The notes below the pieces were generated by a model that did not search any database, was not told where the DNA came from, and saw only the letters and a list, made by a program, of their open reading frames with translations. A program made the translations under genes and the position numbers. A stretch of 64,000 bases of DNA, taken from NCBI GenBank assembly GCA_023957245.1, contig JAMLHJ010000007.1, forward strand, positions 62,001 through 126,000. Direction: 5' to 3'. How positions within the stretch are numbered: position 1 is the first letter of the stretch; every line of letters starts with the position of its first letter. The stretch is from Chitinophagales bacterium. GTDB lineage: Bacteria > Bacteroidota > Bacteroidia > Chitinophagales > JADIYW01. Shown in pieces: positions 17,474 to 26,026 of this stretch.

Positions 17474-18844
17474 ATGGAAGATATATTAATAAGAGCAGGA
17501 CAATTTTTGTTGAGTTTGACATTGCTTGTCTTTTTACATGAATTGGGGCATTTTATCCCTGCCAAGCTTTTTAAAGTACGAGTTTCAAAATTTTATGTCT
17601 TTTTTGACTTTCTTTTTCCTTTACCAAAAGTTTTAAATTTTTCTCTTTTCAAGAAGAAAGTTGGAGATACTGAGTATGGTATCGGCTGGTTTCCATTGGG
17701 AGGATATGTTCAAATAGATGGTATGGTAGATGAGAGTATGGATACTGAAAAACTCAAAGAAGCACCAGAACCATGGGAGTTTCGTTCTAAACCAGCATGG
17801 CAAAGGCTAATCATTATGGTAGGAGGAGTGACTGTTAATATTATTGTTGCCATGTTGATTTATATGGGAATCTTATATTATTGGGGAGAATCTTACTTGC
17901 CTATGAAAAATGCAACTAATGGTATAATGGTTTCAGATTCATTGGGATATGAATTGGGATTCCAAAATGGAGATAAAATATTATCTGTTAATCATCAACC
18001 TATTGAGAAGTTCAATGAATTTACAAAGGTGTTATTAATTGATGATGCTAAAACTATTGAAATCAACCGTAATGGTACAGATACTGCATTAAATGTTCCT
18101 TCAGGAATTGTTTCTAAGATATTGAGTAAAAGTGCCAAAACTAAAAGATTGAATTTGATAGAGCCTCGTATTCCTATTGAAGTGAAGGAGTTAATGAGTG
18201 GCAGACAAGCAGAGAAAGCTGGTTTGAAAGTTCATGATAGAGTGGTAGGAGTGAATGAAGTTCCGACATTCTTCTTTGATGAAATGTATGGCGAATTTCA
18301 AAAGAATAAAGGCAAAGAAGTGGCTTTGCAAATTGTAAGAAATGGTGAGAACCTTTCATTAAATGTGAATTTAGATTCCAATGGAACAATCGGTTTTATT
18401 CCAGAATTTGAGTATGATAAGTTTTATGATATTGCTAAAGTAGAATATGGTTTGCTAGGTGCGATTCCTGGTGGAGTGAGATTGGCTATGACTTCATTGA
18501 GTGATTATGTGAAGCAGATGAAATTATTGTTCAATGGGACTGCAAAAGTCAATGAATCTGCTGGTGGATTTATCTCTATTGCAAAAGTATTTGGTACAGA
18601 ATGGGACTGGTTCAGATTTTGGAATATGACAGCAATGATTTCAGTGATTTTGGCATTTATGAATATTTTACCGATACCAGCATTAGATGGAGGTCATGTC
18701 ATGTTCTTGTTGTATGAGATGATATTTAGAAAACCTCCTCCATTGAAGTTTATGGAAGCTGCACAAATGGTAGGTATGGCAATATTGCTAGGAGCGATGT
18801 TATATTTTAATGGGTTAGACTTTTTTAGAGAATTTTTCAAATAA
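17474..18844 (+). CDS. rseP: RseP-type site-2 membrane protease
   Basis: The 456-residue membrane metalloprotease has HELGH at residues 22-26 in the first helix, supplying the catalytic Glu and zinc His residues. The second motif is LDGGH at 404-408 (NILPIPALDGGH). Between them are two PDZ-like regions (about 140-215 and 225-300), as in RseP. The family cuts transmembrane anti-sigma factors or signal peptides within the membrane, so it probably serves an envelope stress response. Length and motifs are normal. It stands alone, with a tRNA gene after it and the DUF47-PiT operon divergent upstream. Confidence 0.94.
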   Translation: MEDILIRAGQFLLSLTLLVFLHELGHFIPAKLFKVRVSKFYVFFDFLFPLPKVLNFSLFKKKVGDTEYGIGWFPLGGYVQIDGMVDESMDTEKLKEAPEPWEFRSKPAWQRLIIMVGGVTVNIIVAMLIYMGILYYWGESYLPMKNATNGIMVSDSLGYELGFQNGDKILSVNHQPIEKFNEFTKVLLIDDAKTIEINRNGTDTALNVPSGIVSKILSKSAKTKRLNLIEPRIPIEVKELMSGRQAEKAGLKVHDRVVGVNEVPTFFFDEMYGEFQKNKGKEVALQIVRNGENLSLNVNLDSNGTIGFIPEFEYDKFYDIAKVEYGLLGAIPGGVRLAMTSLSDYVKQMKLLFNGTAKVNESAGGFISIAKVFGTEWDWFRFWNMTAMISVILAFMNILPIPALDGGHVMFLLYEMIFRKPPPLKFMEAAQMVGMAILLGAMLYFNGLDFFREFFK

Positions 18845-18858
18845 AAAAAGCAAGGGTA

Positions 18859-18888
18859 TTGCGTAAGAAAATTTTCTTTCTATCTTTG
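18859..18888 (+). promoter_or_regulatory. Promoter of tRNA-Leu
   Basis: TTG at 18859-18861 and TATCTTTG at 18881-18888 are 19 bases apart, a full match to the Bacteroidota -33/-7 pattern. It sits 30 bases before the tRNA 5' end. This is the clearest complete promoter in the window. Confidence 0.75.
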
Positions 18889-18918
18889 CACCACGTTAGC
18901 CACAAGCAAATGATTTGA

Positions 18919-18998
18919 GCGGAAGTGGCGGAACTGGTAGACGCGCACGACTCAAACTCGTGTACTACGGTGTGAGGGTTCGATTCCCTCCTTCCGCA
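18919..18998 (+). tRNA. tRNA-Leu(CAA)
   Basis: An 80-base cloverleaf can be drawn: acceptor GCGGAAG/CTTCCGC with discriminator A at 18998, anticodon stem CACGA/TCGTG with loop CTCAAAC (anticodon CAA, reading UUG) and T arm GAGGG/CCCTC with TTCGATT. The extra arm of about 11 bases is long, as in class II tRNAs, but short for a Leu tRNA. The CCA end is not encoded, since CA follows the discriminator. Confidence 0.93.
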
Positions 18999-19009
18999 CA
19001 TCAAAAGAG

Positions 19010-19038
19010 AAAAGGAACTGAATTTCAGTTCCTTTTTT
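19010..19038 (+). terminator. Terminator after tRNA-Leu
   Basis: AGGAACTG / CAGTTCCT forms an 8-bp perfect stem around an AATTT loop, then a run of seven T. It lies 12 bases past the tRNA end and well before the next gene. Confidence 0.85.
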
Positions 19039-19106
19039 TGTATTATTTGTTTGATAACTTTAAAATTGATTATCTTGGTTTTTCAATAACATTTAAAAAG
19101 ATACCA

Positions 19107-19856
19107 ATGGAAGAGTCTAACGAAAAATCTATTCTCATCAGCAAAATAGCTCATATTACAAAAGTAAGCCCAAGTGCTATCTCATTTTTGGACAAATTGG
19201 AGGTAGATGAAATCAGCCAATTGAATGATGGTTTTCAAGATGCTCTTTTTAGTGATCAAGCTGAACATTGGAAACGTGTTGCCAAAGTGGTCAAGTATTT
19301 TCCCAACTATATGAGTGCTAAAGTTTCTGAGCAGGTATTGGGAGCTTATATTACTGCTAATATCTGTTATCATGTGGAAATGCGTGATTTGATAGGTATT
19401 GCTAAGCATCTATCTACTCCATTTTTGGGTGAAGTTGCAGAAAACATTATTCCTTCAAAAGCCAATAGGATTGTCAATGAATTGCCTATCGGTATGGTTC
19501 AGACTGTGACAGAATATCTGATGCGCAAAGAGCAACATTTCGTGGTAGCTTCTTTCATTGAAGTAGTAGAAAGGAAAAGATTGATGCAGTTAATTGAAGC
19601 CATTAAAAGTGATACTGATCTATTGAAATCTGCTGAATATATTCGCAATCCTGAACTATTAAAAGATGTATTCTTGTCATTGCCTACAAATCGACAAACT
19701 AAGATTATCCAAGAGTCCGTCAGGTTGAATAAAGAAGGTATCATTATCCGTACATTGGATCACATGGGAGCATCACAGAGAGAGCAAGTGTTAAATACAT
19801 TTATCAAATCCAATCCAGCAGGAGCAGCCGCTTTTGTAGAACGGTTTTTTAAATAA
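19107..19856 (+). CDS. Hypothetical helical cytoplasmic protein
   Basis: The start is the ATG at 19107 (MEESNEKSIL). The frame is open further upstream, but that stretch runs through the tRNA gene and its terminator, so it is not coding. The 249-residue protein is almost all helical by eye, with no signal peptide or membrane segment. Repeated helix pairs (FVVASFIEVVERKRLMQLIEAI, NPELLKDVFLSLPTNRQTKI) recall the armadillo-like repeats of MgtE N-terminal or FliG domains, a weak resemblance. It is tail to tail with ddl. I do not recognise a known family. Confidence 0.7.
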   Translation: MEESNEKSILISKIAHITKVSPSAISFLDKLEVDEISQLNDGFQDALFSDQAEHWKRVAKVVKYFPNYMSAKVSEQVLGAYITANICYHVEMRDLIGIAKHLSTPFLGEVAENIIPSKANRIVNELPIGMVQTVTEYLMRKEQHFVVASFIEVVERKRLMQLIEAIKSDTDLLKSAEYIRNPELLKDVFLSLPTNRQTKIIQESVRLNKEGIIIRTLDHMGASQREQVLNTFIKSNPAGAAAFVERFFK

Positions 19857-19887
19857 GATTGGAAAGTGAGTTATTGAGTTTTTACTT

Positions 19888-20973
19888 CTATAATCTTGTG
19901 CTTTTTATTGATAATTTCCTTTGATGTCTGTCTATCGCTAGTTGTAATAATTGAGTGATAAGGTCAGAATAACTGATACCTGATTTTCCCCATAGTTGTG
20001 GATACATACTCACAGAGGTAAATCCTGGTAAAGTATTGACTTCATTGACTATCACTTCGTTATCTGGAGTAAGGAATACATCTACTCTTGTCAAACCTTC
20101 TAGACCGAGGCATTGATATGCTTTTATGGCTACTTTTTGAATTTTGGCAATGATTTCGGGGCTTACATTTTCTGCAGGGATGAAAAGTCGGGTATTTTCT
20201 TCACTGAGGTATTTGTTCTCAAAATCATAAAAACCTTTGAGCATAATGATTTCTCCGACAGTACTTGCTTTTGGATGTTCATTGCCCAATACTGCACATT
20301 CCAATTCTCTACCCACTACAGCTTTTTCAACTAAGATTTTTGTGTCGTATAAAAATGCTTCTTTTATGGCTTTTTCAAATGTACTCTGGTCAGTGCTTTT
20401 GCTGACACCTACAGACGAACCCATATTCGCTGGTTTGATGAAAAGAATATTTCCTAATTGATTTTCAATTGCTTTATAATCAATTTCATTTTGTAAATGT
20501 CTATGTAAAACAACTCCGTCTGCACATCCAATACCTGCTTGCGTGAATAATTTTTTACAGAAATCTTTATCCATTCCAACCGCTGAACCCAATACATCTG
20601 GACCTACAAAAGGAATATTGATTTGATTCAATAAACCTTGAAGATTTCCATCTTCACCGTTTGGACCATGCGTAATAGGAAAAGCTACATCAATTTTTCC
20701 GATACTTTCAGCATTTGCTAATAGGCGAATCTGGTTTTCAGAATGTCCAGGAAGAATAAATAATTCTTTACCGTTTTGGCCGATTTTAAAATCTTTTATT
20801 TGGTGATTTTCAGGAGCTTCCAAAAACCATCTTCCTTCTTGAGAAATACCTATAAGAACTACATTTGAGCTAGTTTTGTCAATAGCATTGTAAATATTTC
20901 TTGCCGAAATTATAGAAACTTCATGTTCAGGAGATTTACCTCCGAAAATGAGTGCAATATTCATTTTAGACAT
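19888..20973 (-). CDS. ddl: D-alanine--D-alanine ligase
   Basis: This ATP-grasp enzyme joins two D-Ala for peptidoglycan. The 361-residue protein has the N-terminal FGGKSPEHEVSIISA, then HGPNGEDGNLQGLL (Ddl signature 1) and VGPDVLGSAVGMDKD. The C-terminal signature includes TRVDVFLTPDNEVIVNEVNTLPGFTSVSMYPQLW with metal-binding Glu and Asn residues. Length and motifs fit a D-Ala ligase rather than a D-Lac ligase, though substrate choice is not proven. It starts 4 bases after the 3-hydroxyacyl-CoA dehydrogenase stop, so they are probably co-transcribed. Confidence 0.95.
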   Translation of the reverse strand: MSKMNIALIFGGKSPEHEVSIISARNIYNAIDKTSSNVVLIGISQEGRWFLEAPENHQIKDFKIGQNGKELFILPGHSENQIRLLANAESIGKIDVAFPITHGPNGEDGNLQGLLNQINIPFVGPDVLGSAVGMDKDFCKKLFTQAGIGCADGVVLHRHLQNEIDYKAIENQLGNILFIKPANMGSSVGVSKSTDQSTFEKAIKEAFLYDTKILVEKAVVGRELECAVLGNEHPKASTVGEIIMLKGFYDFENKYLSEENTRLFIPAENVSPEIIAKIQKVAIKAYQCLGLEGLTRVDVFLTPDNEVIVNEVNTLPGFTSVSMYPQLWGKSGISYSDLITQLLQLAIDRHQRKLSIKSTRL

Positions 20974-20977
20974 ATAC

Positions 20978-21868
20978 TTATTTTAAGAATGATGGAGCTA
21001 CAATTAATTCTTTACTGCCTTTAGTGTGGACATAAAATCCTTCTCCAGATTTGACTCCCAATTTGCCAGCAGTTACCATATTGACTAATAAAGGGCAAGG
21101 AGCATACTTTGGATTTTTAAAACCATCATATAGAACATTCATGATGGCCAAACATACATCCAAACCTATAAAATCTGCTAATTGTAATGGACCCATCGGA
21201 TGAGCCATTCCCAATTTCATTACAGTATCTATTTCTTCTACACCACCGACACCTTCATATAAAGTATAAATTGCTTCATTTATCATTGGCATTAAGATTC
21301 GATTGGCTACAAATCCAGGATAATCATTGACTTCTACAGGTACTTTACTCAATTTTCTGGAAATTTCCATGATAATATTGGTTGTTTCGTCAGAAGTAGC
21401 GTAACCTCTGATGACTTCTATCAATTTCATGACAGGTACAGGATTCATAAAATGCATTCCTATTACTTTGTCAGGTCTATTGGTAAAAGAAGCCAATTTG
21501 GTAATAGATATTGATGAAGTATTTGAGGCAATTATTGCATGTTCTGGAGCTACGCTATCAATTATTTTAAAAATATTTTCTTTAACAGCCATATTTTCAG
21601 AAACAACTTCTATAATCATATCTGATTGAGCAGCAGTAGCTTTTAAATCTGTACTAGTTTGAATATTATTGAGTGTGTTTTCTTTCTCTGTTTCAGTTAA
21701 AATACTTTTACTGACTTGTCTTTCTAGATTTTTAGTAATATTGGCGATAGCATTTTCTAAAAATTTTTCTTGTAAATCTACAAGAGTTACTTTAAAGCCA
21801 TGTTGTGCGCATACGTGAGCAATTCCATTTCCCATTGTTCCAGCTCCAACTACAGTAATATTTTTCAT
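20978..21868 (-). CDS. 3-hydroxyacyl-CoA (3-hydroxybutyryl-CoA) dehydrogenase
   Basis: The Met at 21868 starts the Rossmann motif (MKNITVVGAGTMGNGIAHVCA) directly and gives 296 residues, the normal length; ten extra upstream codons are unlikely. SNTSSISITKLA, GMHFMNPVPVMKLIEVI (catalytic His near residue 139) and NDYPGFVANRILMPMINEAI are the family blocks, and the C-terminal domain is complete. It oxidises 3-hydroxyacyl-CoA with NAD(P), in beta-oxidation or butyrate-type metabolism. It is divergent from the secreted unknown gene at 21910 and leads ddl. Confidence 0.94.
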   Translation of the reverse strand: MKNITVVGAGTMGNGIAHVCAQHGFKVTLVDLQEKFLENAIANITKNLERQVSKSILTETEKENTLNNIQTSTDLKATAAQSDMIIEVVSENMAVKENIFKIIDSVAPEHAIIASNTSSISITKLASFTNRPDKVIGMHFMNPVPVMKLIEVIRGYATSDETTNIIMEISRKLSKVPVEVNDYPGFVANRILMPMINEAIYTLYEGVGGVEEIDTVMKLGMAHPMGPLQLADFIGLDVCLAIMNVLYDGFKNPKYAPCPLLVNMVTAGKLGVKSGEGFYVHTKGSKELIVAPSFLK

Positions 21869-21909
21869 ATATTCAATCTTAAATTTTTTGAACTGCAATT
21901 TAATATTTC

Positions 21910-22887
21910 ATGAGGACTATTTGGATGGTTTTTTGTTTTTCTTGTATTCCTTACGTTCTTTTTGGACAAGAAAATTTAGAAAATGAATATGATAGTGTTG
22001 CTGCTAGTTTTGTGCTAGATTCAGTTACGGTTTTTGCTGTAAGAAAAGGTTCATTGAAAGCTTCTGATTTTATTCGTTATACGATGGAAGATACAAGCCT
22101 TTTTTATAGTTTCTCATTGTTGAAAGTTACTCCTCATCAAATGTACATGGATGCCAAAGTGGAAGATAAAAAGGGTAGGCAAGGGAAAGTGAGAAGGAAT
22201 TATTTTCAATGTATATCTGATAATTGTAGAGAGCAACATTATGAAACAATTGATAGCTCAGGTTTTTTTTATGATAAAAAAGGGCAACCTATATCTGAAA
22301 CTTATCAAATGATGATGCAGTTTTTTACTACTCCCCAAAGAGTATGCAATATAAAAGTTCCTTTATCTCCCAAAGGAGTTGTTGTATTTGATAGCCCCAA
22401 AAATTATAACCAACAAAAGGAATTGGTGAAAAGAATGATTTTTGCACCACATACAATTAGAGTTGATGTTCCTTTTTTCGGGAATAAGTTGAAAACAAAT
22501 ATTTTTGAACGACCTGTGTCAGATTATTATCTTTTCAATGTGAGTTTTCAAGTTTTAGATGACAATACTCCTATATATCAATTTGATATTGAAGTAGATA
22601 GTTTAAAATATCCCGACTGGAGAAAAAGTGTATTGATAAAAAAGATGAGTACGACTTTCAGGGCTGAAGATATGGCTATTATTCATCGAACTTATGATTT
22701 GTTATATCCAGGTTGGTTGATTGCTTGTGATATGTCGATAGATATTGAAATGCAAGAAGTCGAAGGGAAATTATATCCTAAAGAGATTTTTTATCGTGGA
22801 GAATGGAAATTTCCTACTAAAGGGAAAGATAAGTCGGATATAAAGCTGAAATTTGACCAAATAAATAAAGAGGAATGCTCACAATAA
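21910..22887 (+). CDS. Secreted hypothetical protein
   Basis: The 325-residue protein begins with a signal peptide (MRTIWMVFCFSCIPYVLFGQ). The rest is rich in beta-strand patterns and aromatic residues and shows no catalytic motif I recognise; a conserved-looking end (FYRGEWKFPTKGKDKSDI) is notable. A Cys pair (CISDNC) lies near residue 100. Its last 13 bases overlap the alpha-galactosidase-like gene in another frame, so the two are translationally coupled. The protein may act with that enzyme at the cell surface, which is inference from position alone. Confidence 0.75.
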   Translation: MRTIWMVFCFSCIPYVLFGQENLENEYDSVAASFVLDSVTVFAVRKGSLKASDFIRYTMEDTSLFYSFSLLKVTPHQMYMDAKVEDKKGRQGKVRRNYFQCISDNCREQHYETIDSSGFFYDKKGQPISETYQMMMQFFTTPQRVCNIKVPLSPKGVVVFDSPKNYNQQKELVKRMIFAPHTIRVDVPFFGNKLKTNIFERPVSDYYLFNVSFQVLDDNTPIYQFDIEVDSLKYPDWRKSVLIKKMSTTFRAEDMAIIHRTYDLLYPGWLIACDMSIDIEMQEVEGKLYPKEIFYRGEWKFPTKGKDKSDIKLKFDQINKEECSQ

Positions 22888-24893
22888 ATCGTGTATTAAT
22901 AGTTTATGATATTGAAGGAATCAAAAAAGATGTTGTACTGACTTCAGAGCGTCCCCATTTTGATTTTTTTAAGTTAGTAGAAGAAGATGCATTGTCGGGC
23001 AAACGGATGAAATTAATTTTTCAATCGGATAAGTCAATTCTTTTGGATAAAGTAGAATTGATTTATTCACTAGATTACAATGCTACTAAATCTGTTTTTG
23101 CCAATGGTTTTCAGTCATGGTCAGAATCAAAATTGTATAAAAAAACAGATAAAATTAAACCACTTCGTAAGTTGACTCAGTCGATAATGAAGCCTTATGG
23201 AGATTATACTTATTATGATTATACTGGGAAAGAAGGAGTGATTCACAGTTGGACTTATACTTATCTCCCCATTGCTAATAAGAAAATATTTTTCATCGGT
23301 TCTTTAGATGAAAAGAATGCTTTTACCAATTTTGTACATCATACTTCTTCTGATGAGTTGCATGTAATAAAAGATGTGCAAGGATGGCAAGTATCTGGAG
23401 AGCAACATCTAGCTGATTTATTCTTCACTGAAAATTCAGAAAGAGGTGCATTTCAACATTATTTTATGTTATGTGGTTATGATGAACCATCTGCAGAACC
23501 AGCAATTGGTTGGACAAGTTGGTATCATTATTATACTAAAATATCTGAGAAAATTGCACTAGAAAATTTAGAAAATTATAAGAAAGATAGTCTGCCAATA
23601 AAAATTTTCCAAATAGATGATGGTTATCAAACTCGAGTAGGAGATTGGTTGAGTGTAAATGAAAAATTTCCTAGTGGTATGAAGTTCATGGCTGACGAAA
23701 TCAAAAAAGCTGGATTTCAAGCAGGAATTTGGTTGGCTCCATTGGCAGCCGAGAAAAAATCTCAATTATTTCAAGAACATCCAGATTGGATACTCAAGAA
23801 TTCAGATGGTTCTTTCTGTAAAATAGGAATCAATCCCTTGTGGAGCATGGCATTTTATGCTTTGGATATTTATCACGAGGAAGTGAGGACTTATATCAAG
23901 AAGGTATTTCAAACAGTGTGTCGAGATTGGGGATTTGATTTAGTGAAATTAGATTTTTTATATGGTGCTTGTTTAGTGCCTAGAAATGGCAGAAGTAGGG
24001 CAGGAGTTATGAGTGATGCCATGCAGTTATTAAGAGAAGCAGTAGGAAATGATAAGTTAATTTTGGGTTGTGGAGTGCCATTAGGATCGGGTATGGGCAC
24101 AACAGATTATTGCAGAATCGGAGCAGATGTGCATTTAACTTGGGATATTAAATCATTGAAATGGTGTAATAATAGAGAAAGAGCTTCAACACTTTTGGCA
24201 GTTACCAATACGATTAATAGACGACAGCTCAATGGATATGCTTTTATTAATGATCCAGATGTGTTGATGTTGAGAAAGAAGAAACAGTTTTTAAATCAAA
24301 AGGAACAATACACACTATTACTTGCCAATTTGATTTTTGGAGATTTAATTTTTACTTCTGATAATATTGCAGACTATGATGAGCCAACACGTAAGTTGTA
24401 TTTTTCAATATTTCCTTTGGTGAAACGAAAAGAAATTATTGTTGAACATGCAAATGGATTGTATAAAATATTTTTCCAAGTGGACGACCGCCGTTATTTG
24501 GCATTAATTAATCTGTCTGAAAAGGATAGATTGTACAAACTACCGACGGGTATTTATTTTGATTCCCATTTGCAAGAGATTATTTCCAATGAACAGACTT
24601 TATTGATTAAGAAGCATGAGAGTACATTGATGCATTGTTGTAGTACTGGACCTTTTGGAGTAATTGGTAGTAAAGGGCATTTTTTTGCAGGTTCAGAAAT
24701 TACCAAAATTTCTTTACAGGGAACGGATATTAAAGTTAAAATCAGGCAAGGATTGTTGTCAGATCCGACTATCTATCTCAAAATACCTAAAGATTATACA
24801 GGGACAACTATCAATGGAAAACCTTTTCAATTGGTGAAGAAAAAGGATTTTTCGATTGCTTATATTCAATTAAATAGAGAAGAAATAGAATAG
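22875..24893 (+). CDS. Alpha-galactosidase-like (GH36/GH27-type) glycosidase
   Basis: The 672-residue protein is a clan GH-D-like enzyme. The N-terminal region (about 1-210) is beta-rich. A TIM barrel runs from PAIGWTSWYHYYT to about residue 500, with FQIDDGYQTRVGDW and GFQAGIWLAPLAAE. The nucleophile is probably the Asp in LVKLDFLYGA (near residue 360) and the acid/base the Asp in CRIGADVHLTWD (near residue 420). The C-terminal beta domain follows. No signal peptide is visible, so it acts in the cytoplasm unless the true start differs. The exact sugar is not predictable. It overlaps the secreted unknown gene by 13 bases. Confidence 0.85.
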   Translation: MLTINRVLIVYDIEGIKKDVVLTSERPHFDFFKLVEEDALSGKRMKLIFQSDKSILLDKVELIYSLDYNATKSVFANGFQSWSESKLYKKTDKIKPLRKLTQSIMKPYGDYTYYDYTGKEGVIHSWTYTYLPIANKKIFFIGSLDEKNAFTNFVHHTSSDELHVIKDVQGWQVSGEQHLADLFFTENSERGAFQHYFMLCGYDEPSAEPAIGWTSWYHYYTKISEKIALENLENYKKDSLPIKIFQIDDGYQTRVGDWLSVNEKFPSGMKFMADEIKKAGFQAGIWLAPLAAEKKSQLFQEHPDWILKNSDGSFCKIGINPLWSMAFYALDIYHEEVRTYIKKVFQTVCRDWGFDLVKLDFLYGACLVPRNGRSRAGVMSDAMQLLREAVGNDKLILGCGVPLGSGMGTTDYCRIGADVHLTWDIKSLKWCNNRERASTLLAVTNTINRRQLNGYAFINDPDVLMLRKKKQFLNQKEQYTLLLANLIFGDLIFTSDNIADYDEPTRKLYFSIFPLVKRKEIIVEHANGLYKIFFQVDDRRYLALINLSEKDRLYKLPTGIYFDSHLQEIISNEQTLLIKKHESTLMHCCSTGPFGVIGSKGHFFAGSEITKISLQGTDIKVKIRQGLLSDPTIYLKIPKDYTGTTINGKPFQLVKKKDFSIAYIQLNREEIE

Positions 24894-24899
24894 ATTTTT

Positions 24900-25427
24900 T
24901 TACTTGTCTTCTTTGTCAGTGAACCAAGAAGCGTATTTGACGTAATTATTGGCGATGCGCATATTTTGGTCTTTGAAAGTTTCAGGTGATAGTGTTTTAA
25001 CTTTTTTTGCAGGTATTCCAGCCCATATTGTTCCAGCTTCAATATGAGTATTTTCCAAAACTACAGCACCAGCTGCAATTAATGCATTTTTTTCGATATA
25101 ACAATTGTCCATCACAATGGCTCCCATTCCTATCAATACATTTTCTTCAATTGTACAGCCATGAACTATGGCATTATGACCAATTGAAACATTGTCACCA
25201 ATGATGGTTTTTGTTTTTTCAAAGGTGCAATGTATGACAACATTGTCTTGAATATTGACTTTGTTGCCTATTATTATTGAATTGACATCGCCTCTTACGA
25301 CAGCATTGAACCAAATACTGCAATCATTACCCATGGACACTTCTCCTACTATTGTTGCGTTGGGTGCTATAAAACAATTATTACCGAATGAAGGTGTATA
25401 ATCTCGACAAGGTAGGATATAAGGCAT
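24900..25427 (-). CDS. Gamma-carbonic-anhydrase-like left-handed beta-helix protein
   Basis: The Met at 25427 gives 175 residues, the family length; the frame extends 50 codons further upstream through AT-rich intergenic DNA, which I reject. The hexapeptide repeats of a left-handed beta helix are clear (NATIVGEV, NKVNIQDN, GDNVSIGHN, EENVLIGMG). The His ligands match: VVIHCTF, GHNAIVHGC. The family includes gamma carbonic anhydrases and YrdA/PaaY-type proteins, and activity cannot be told from sequence. The stop is 6 bases past the convergent alpha-galactosidase-like stop. Confidence 0.9.
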   Translation of the reverse strand: MPYILPCRDYTPSFGNNCFIAPNATIVGEVSMGNDCSIWFNAVVRGDVNSIIIGNKVNIQDNVVIHCTFEKTKTIIGDNVSIGHNAIVHGCTIEENVLIGMGAIVMDNCYIEKNALIAAGAVVLENTHIEAGTIWAGIPAKKVKTLSPETFKDQNMRIANNYVKYASWFTDKEDK

Positions 25428-25762
25428 AAAAATAATTTTTGAATTGGCAAAGTTAATGAAATAATGAAGTATTGTGGAGATGTGAAAATGTGAGAGGTAA
25501 AATGTAAGATGAAATTTGTTGGTGTTTAAGTTTGCCTCGTAGAGGCTATCGCTTGGTAAAAATAAATAATCAACCAACCATTGCTCCGTAGGTGCTACCC
25601 TAAATAATAATATTGTCTAAATTTTACCACAAAGTTTCACAATGAAGCACAGAGCTTCACAAAGACTTTTCTTCGAGTTTTTTGTGAAATAATTTATTTT
25701 AAAATTAACCGCAAAGTACACTAAGTTTTACGCAAAGTACACGGAGTGATAGGTAGTATTAT
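25428..25762. other. Intergenic region with dispersed repeat fragments
   Basis: No gene is supported here. 25535-25600 contains GGTA and CTCCGTAGGTGCTACC-type blocks that resemble a repeat seen widely in Bacteroidota intergenic DNA. 25624-25668 is an ACCACAAAG/CTTCACAAAG-type string. 25706-25744 is a 39-base unit whose reverse complement recurs at 32198-32236. Confidence 0.55.
25706..25744 (+). repeat. 39-bp CGCAAAG unit, inverted copy at 32198-32236
   Basis: The unit contains CCGCAAAG and ACGCAAAGTACACGG. The reverse complement of 32198-32236 matches it at 37 of 39 positions. It sits 18 bases before palindromic element A and may be its outer part. Confidence 0.7.
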
Positions 25763-25950
25763 ACGTTGCGAATGCACCCTGCACCATAGATTTTGATGCT
25801 GGGCACCCACTATACGAAGAAAGTGTAATTTCTTCAACTGTTTGAGACGAAGTCGAGTTTTGAAGAAATAGCTTTCAAGTATTTAGTGGGTCAGCGAAAA
25901 ATCAGGTGCGATTCTTTTGCATACTTTTTCTTCTAAAGAAAAGTATGAAG
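25763..25950 (+). repeat. Palindromic repeat element, copy A
   Basis: This 188-bp element has the same length as copy B at 62974-63161 and differs from it by 7 substitutions, with no indel that I can find. It folds into one large imperfect hairpin spanning about 25770-25924, with nested arms CCCACTA/TAGTGGG and ATTTCTTCAA/TTGAAGAAAT. A second smaller hairpin (CATACTTT/AAGTATG) follows. There is no open frame and no transposase nearby. A non-autonomous mobile element or a structured RNA are both possible. Confidence 0.85.
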
Positions 25951-25975
25951 AGAAATAGTGAGTAAGGAAAATAAA

Positions 25976-26005
25976 AAAGGCTACCTGAATTGTCAGATAG
26001 CCTTT
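25976..26005 (-). terminator. Terminator after the coiled-coil gene
   Basis: AAAGGCTACCTGA / TCAGATAGCCTTT forms a 13-bp stem with one mismatch. On the minus strand it is followed by a T-run, 21 bases past the stop of the coiled-coil gene. Confidence 0.85.
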
Positions 26006-26026
26006 ATGTATATAGTTAGATAAAAA

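Noticed and set aside
18915-19106. An open frame running upstream of the 19107 gene
   Set aside because: It passes through tRNA-Leu and its terminator; the coding start is at 19107.
25428-25577. Longer N-terminus of the gamma-carbonic-anhydrase-like gene
   Set aside because: The extra 50 codons are AT-rich, contain repeat-like DNA and have no family match; the Met at 25427 starts the family domain.
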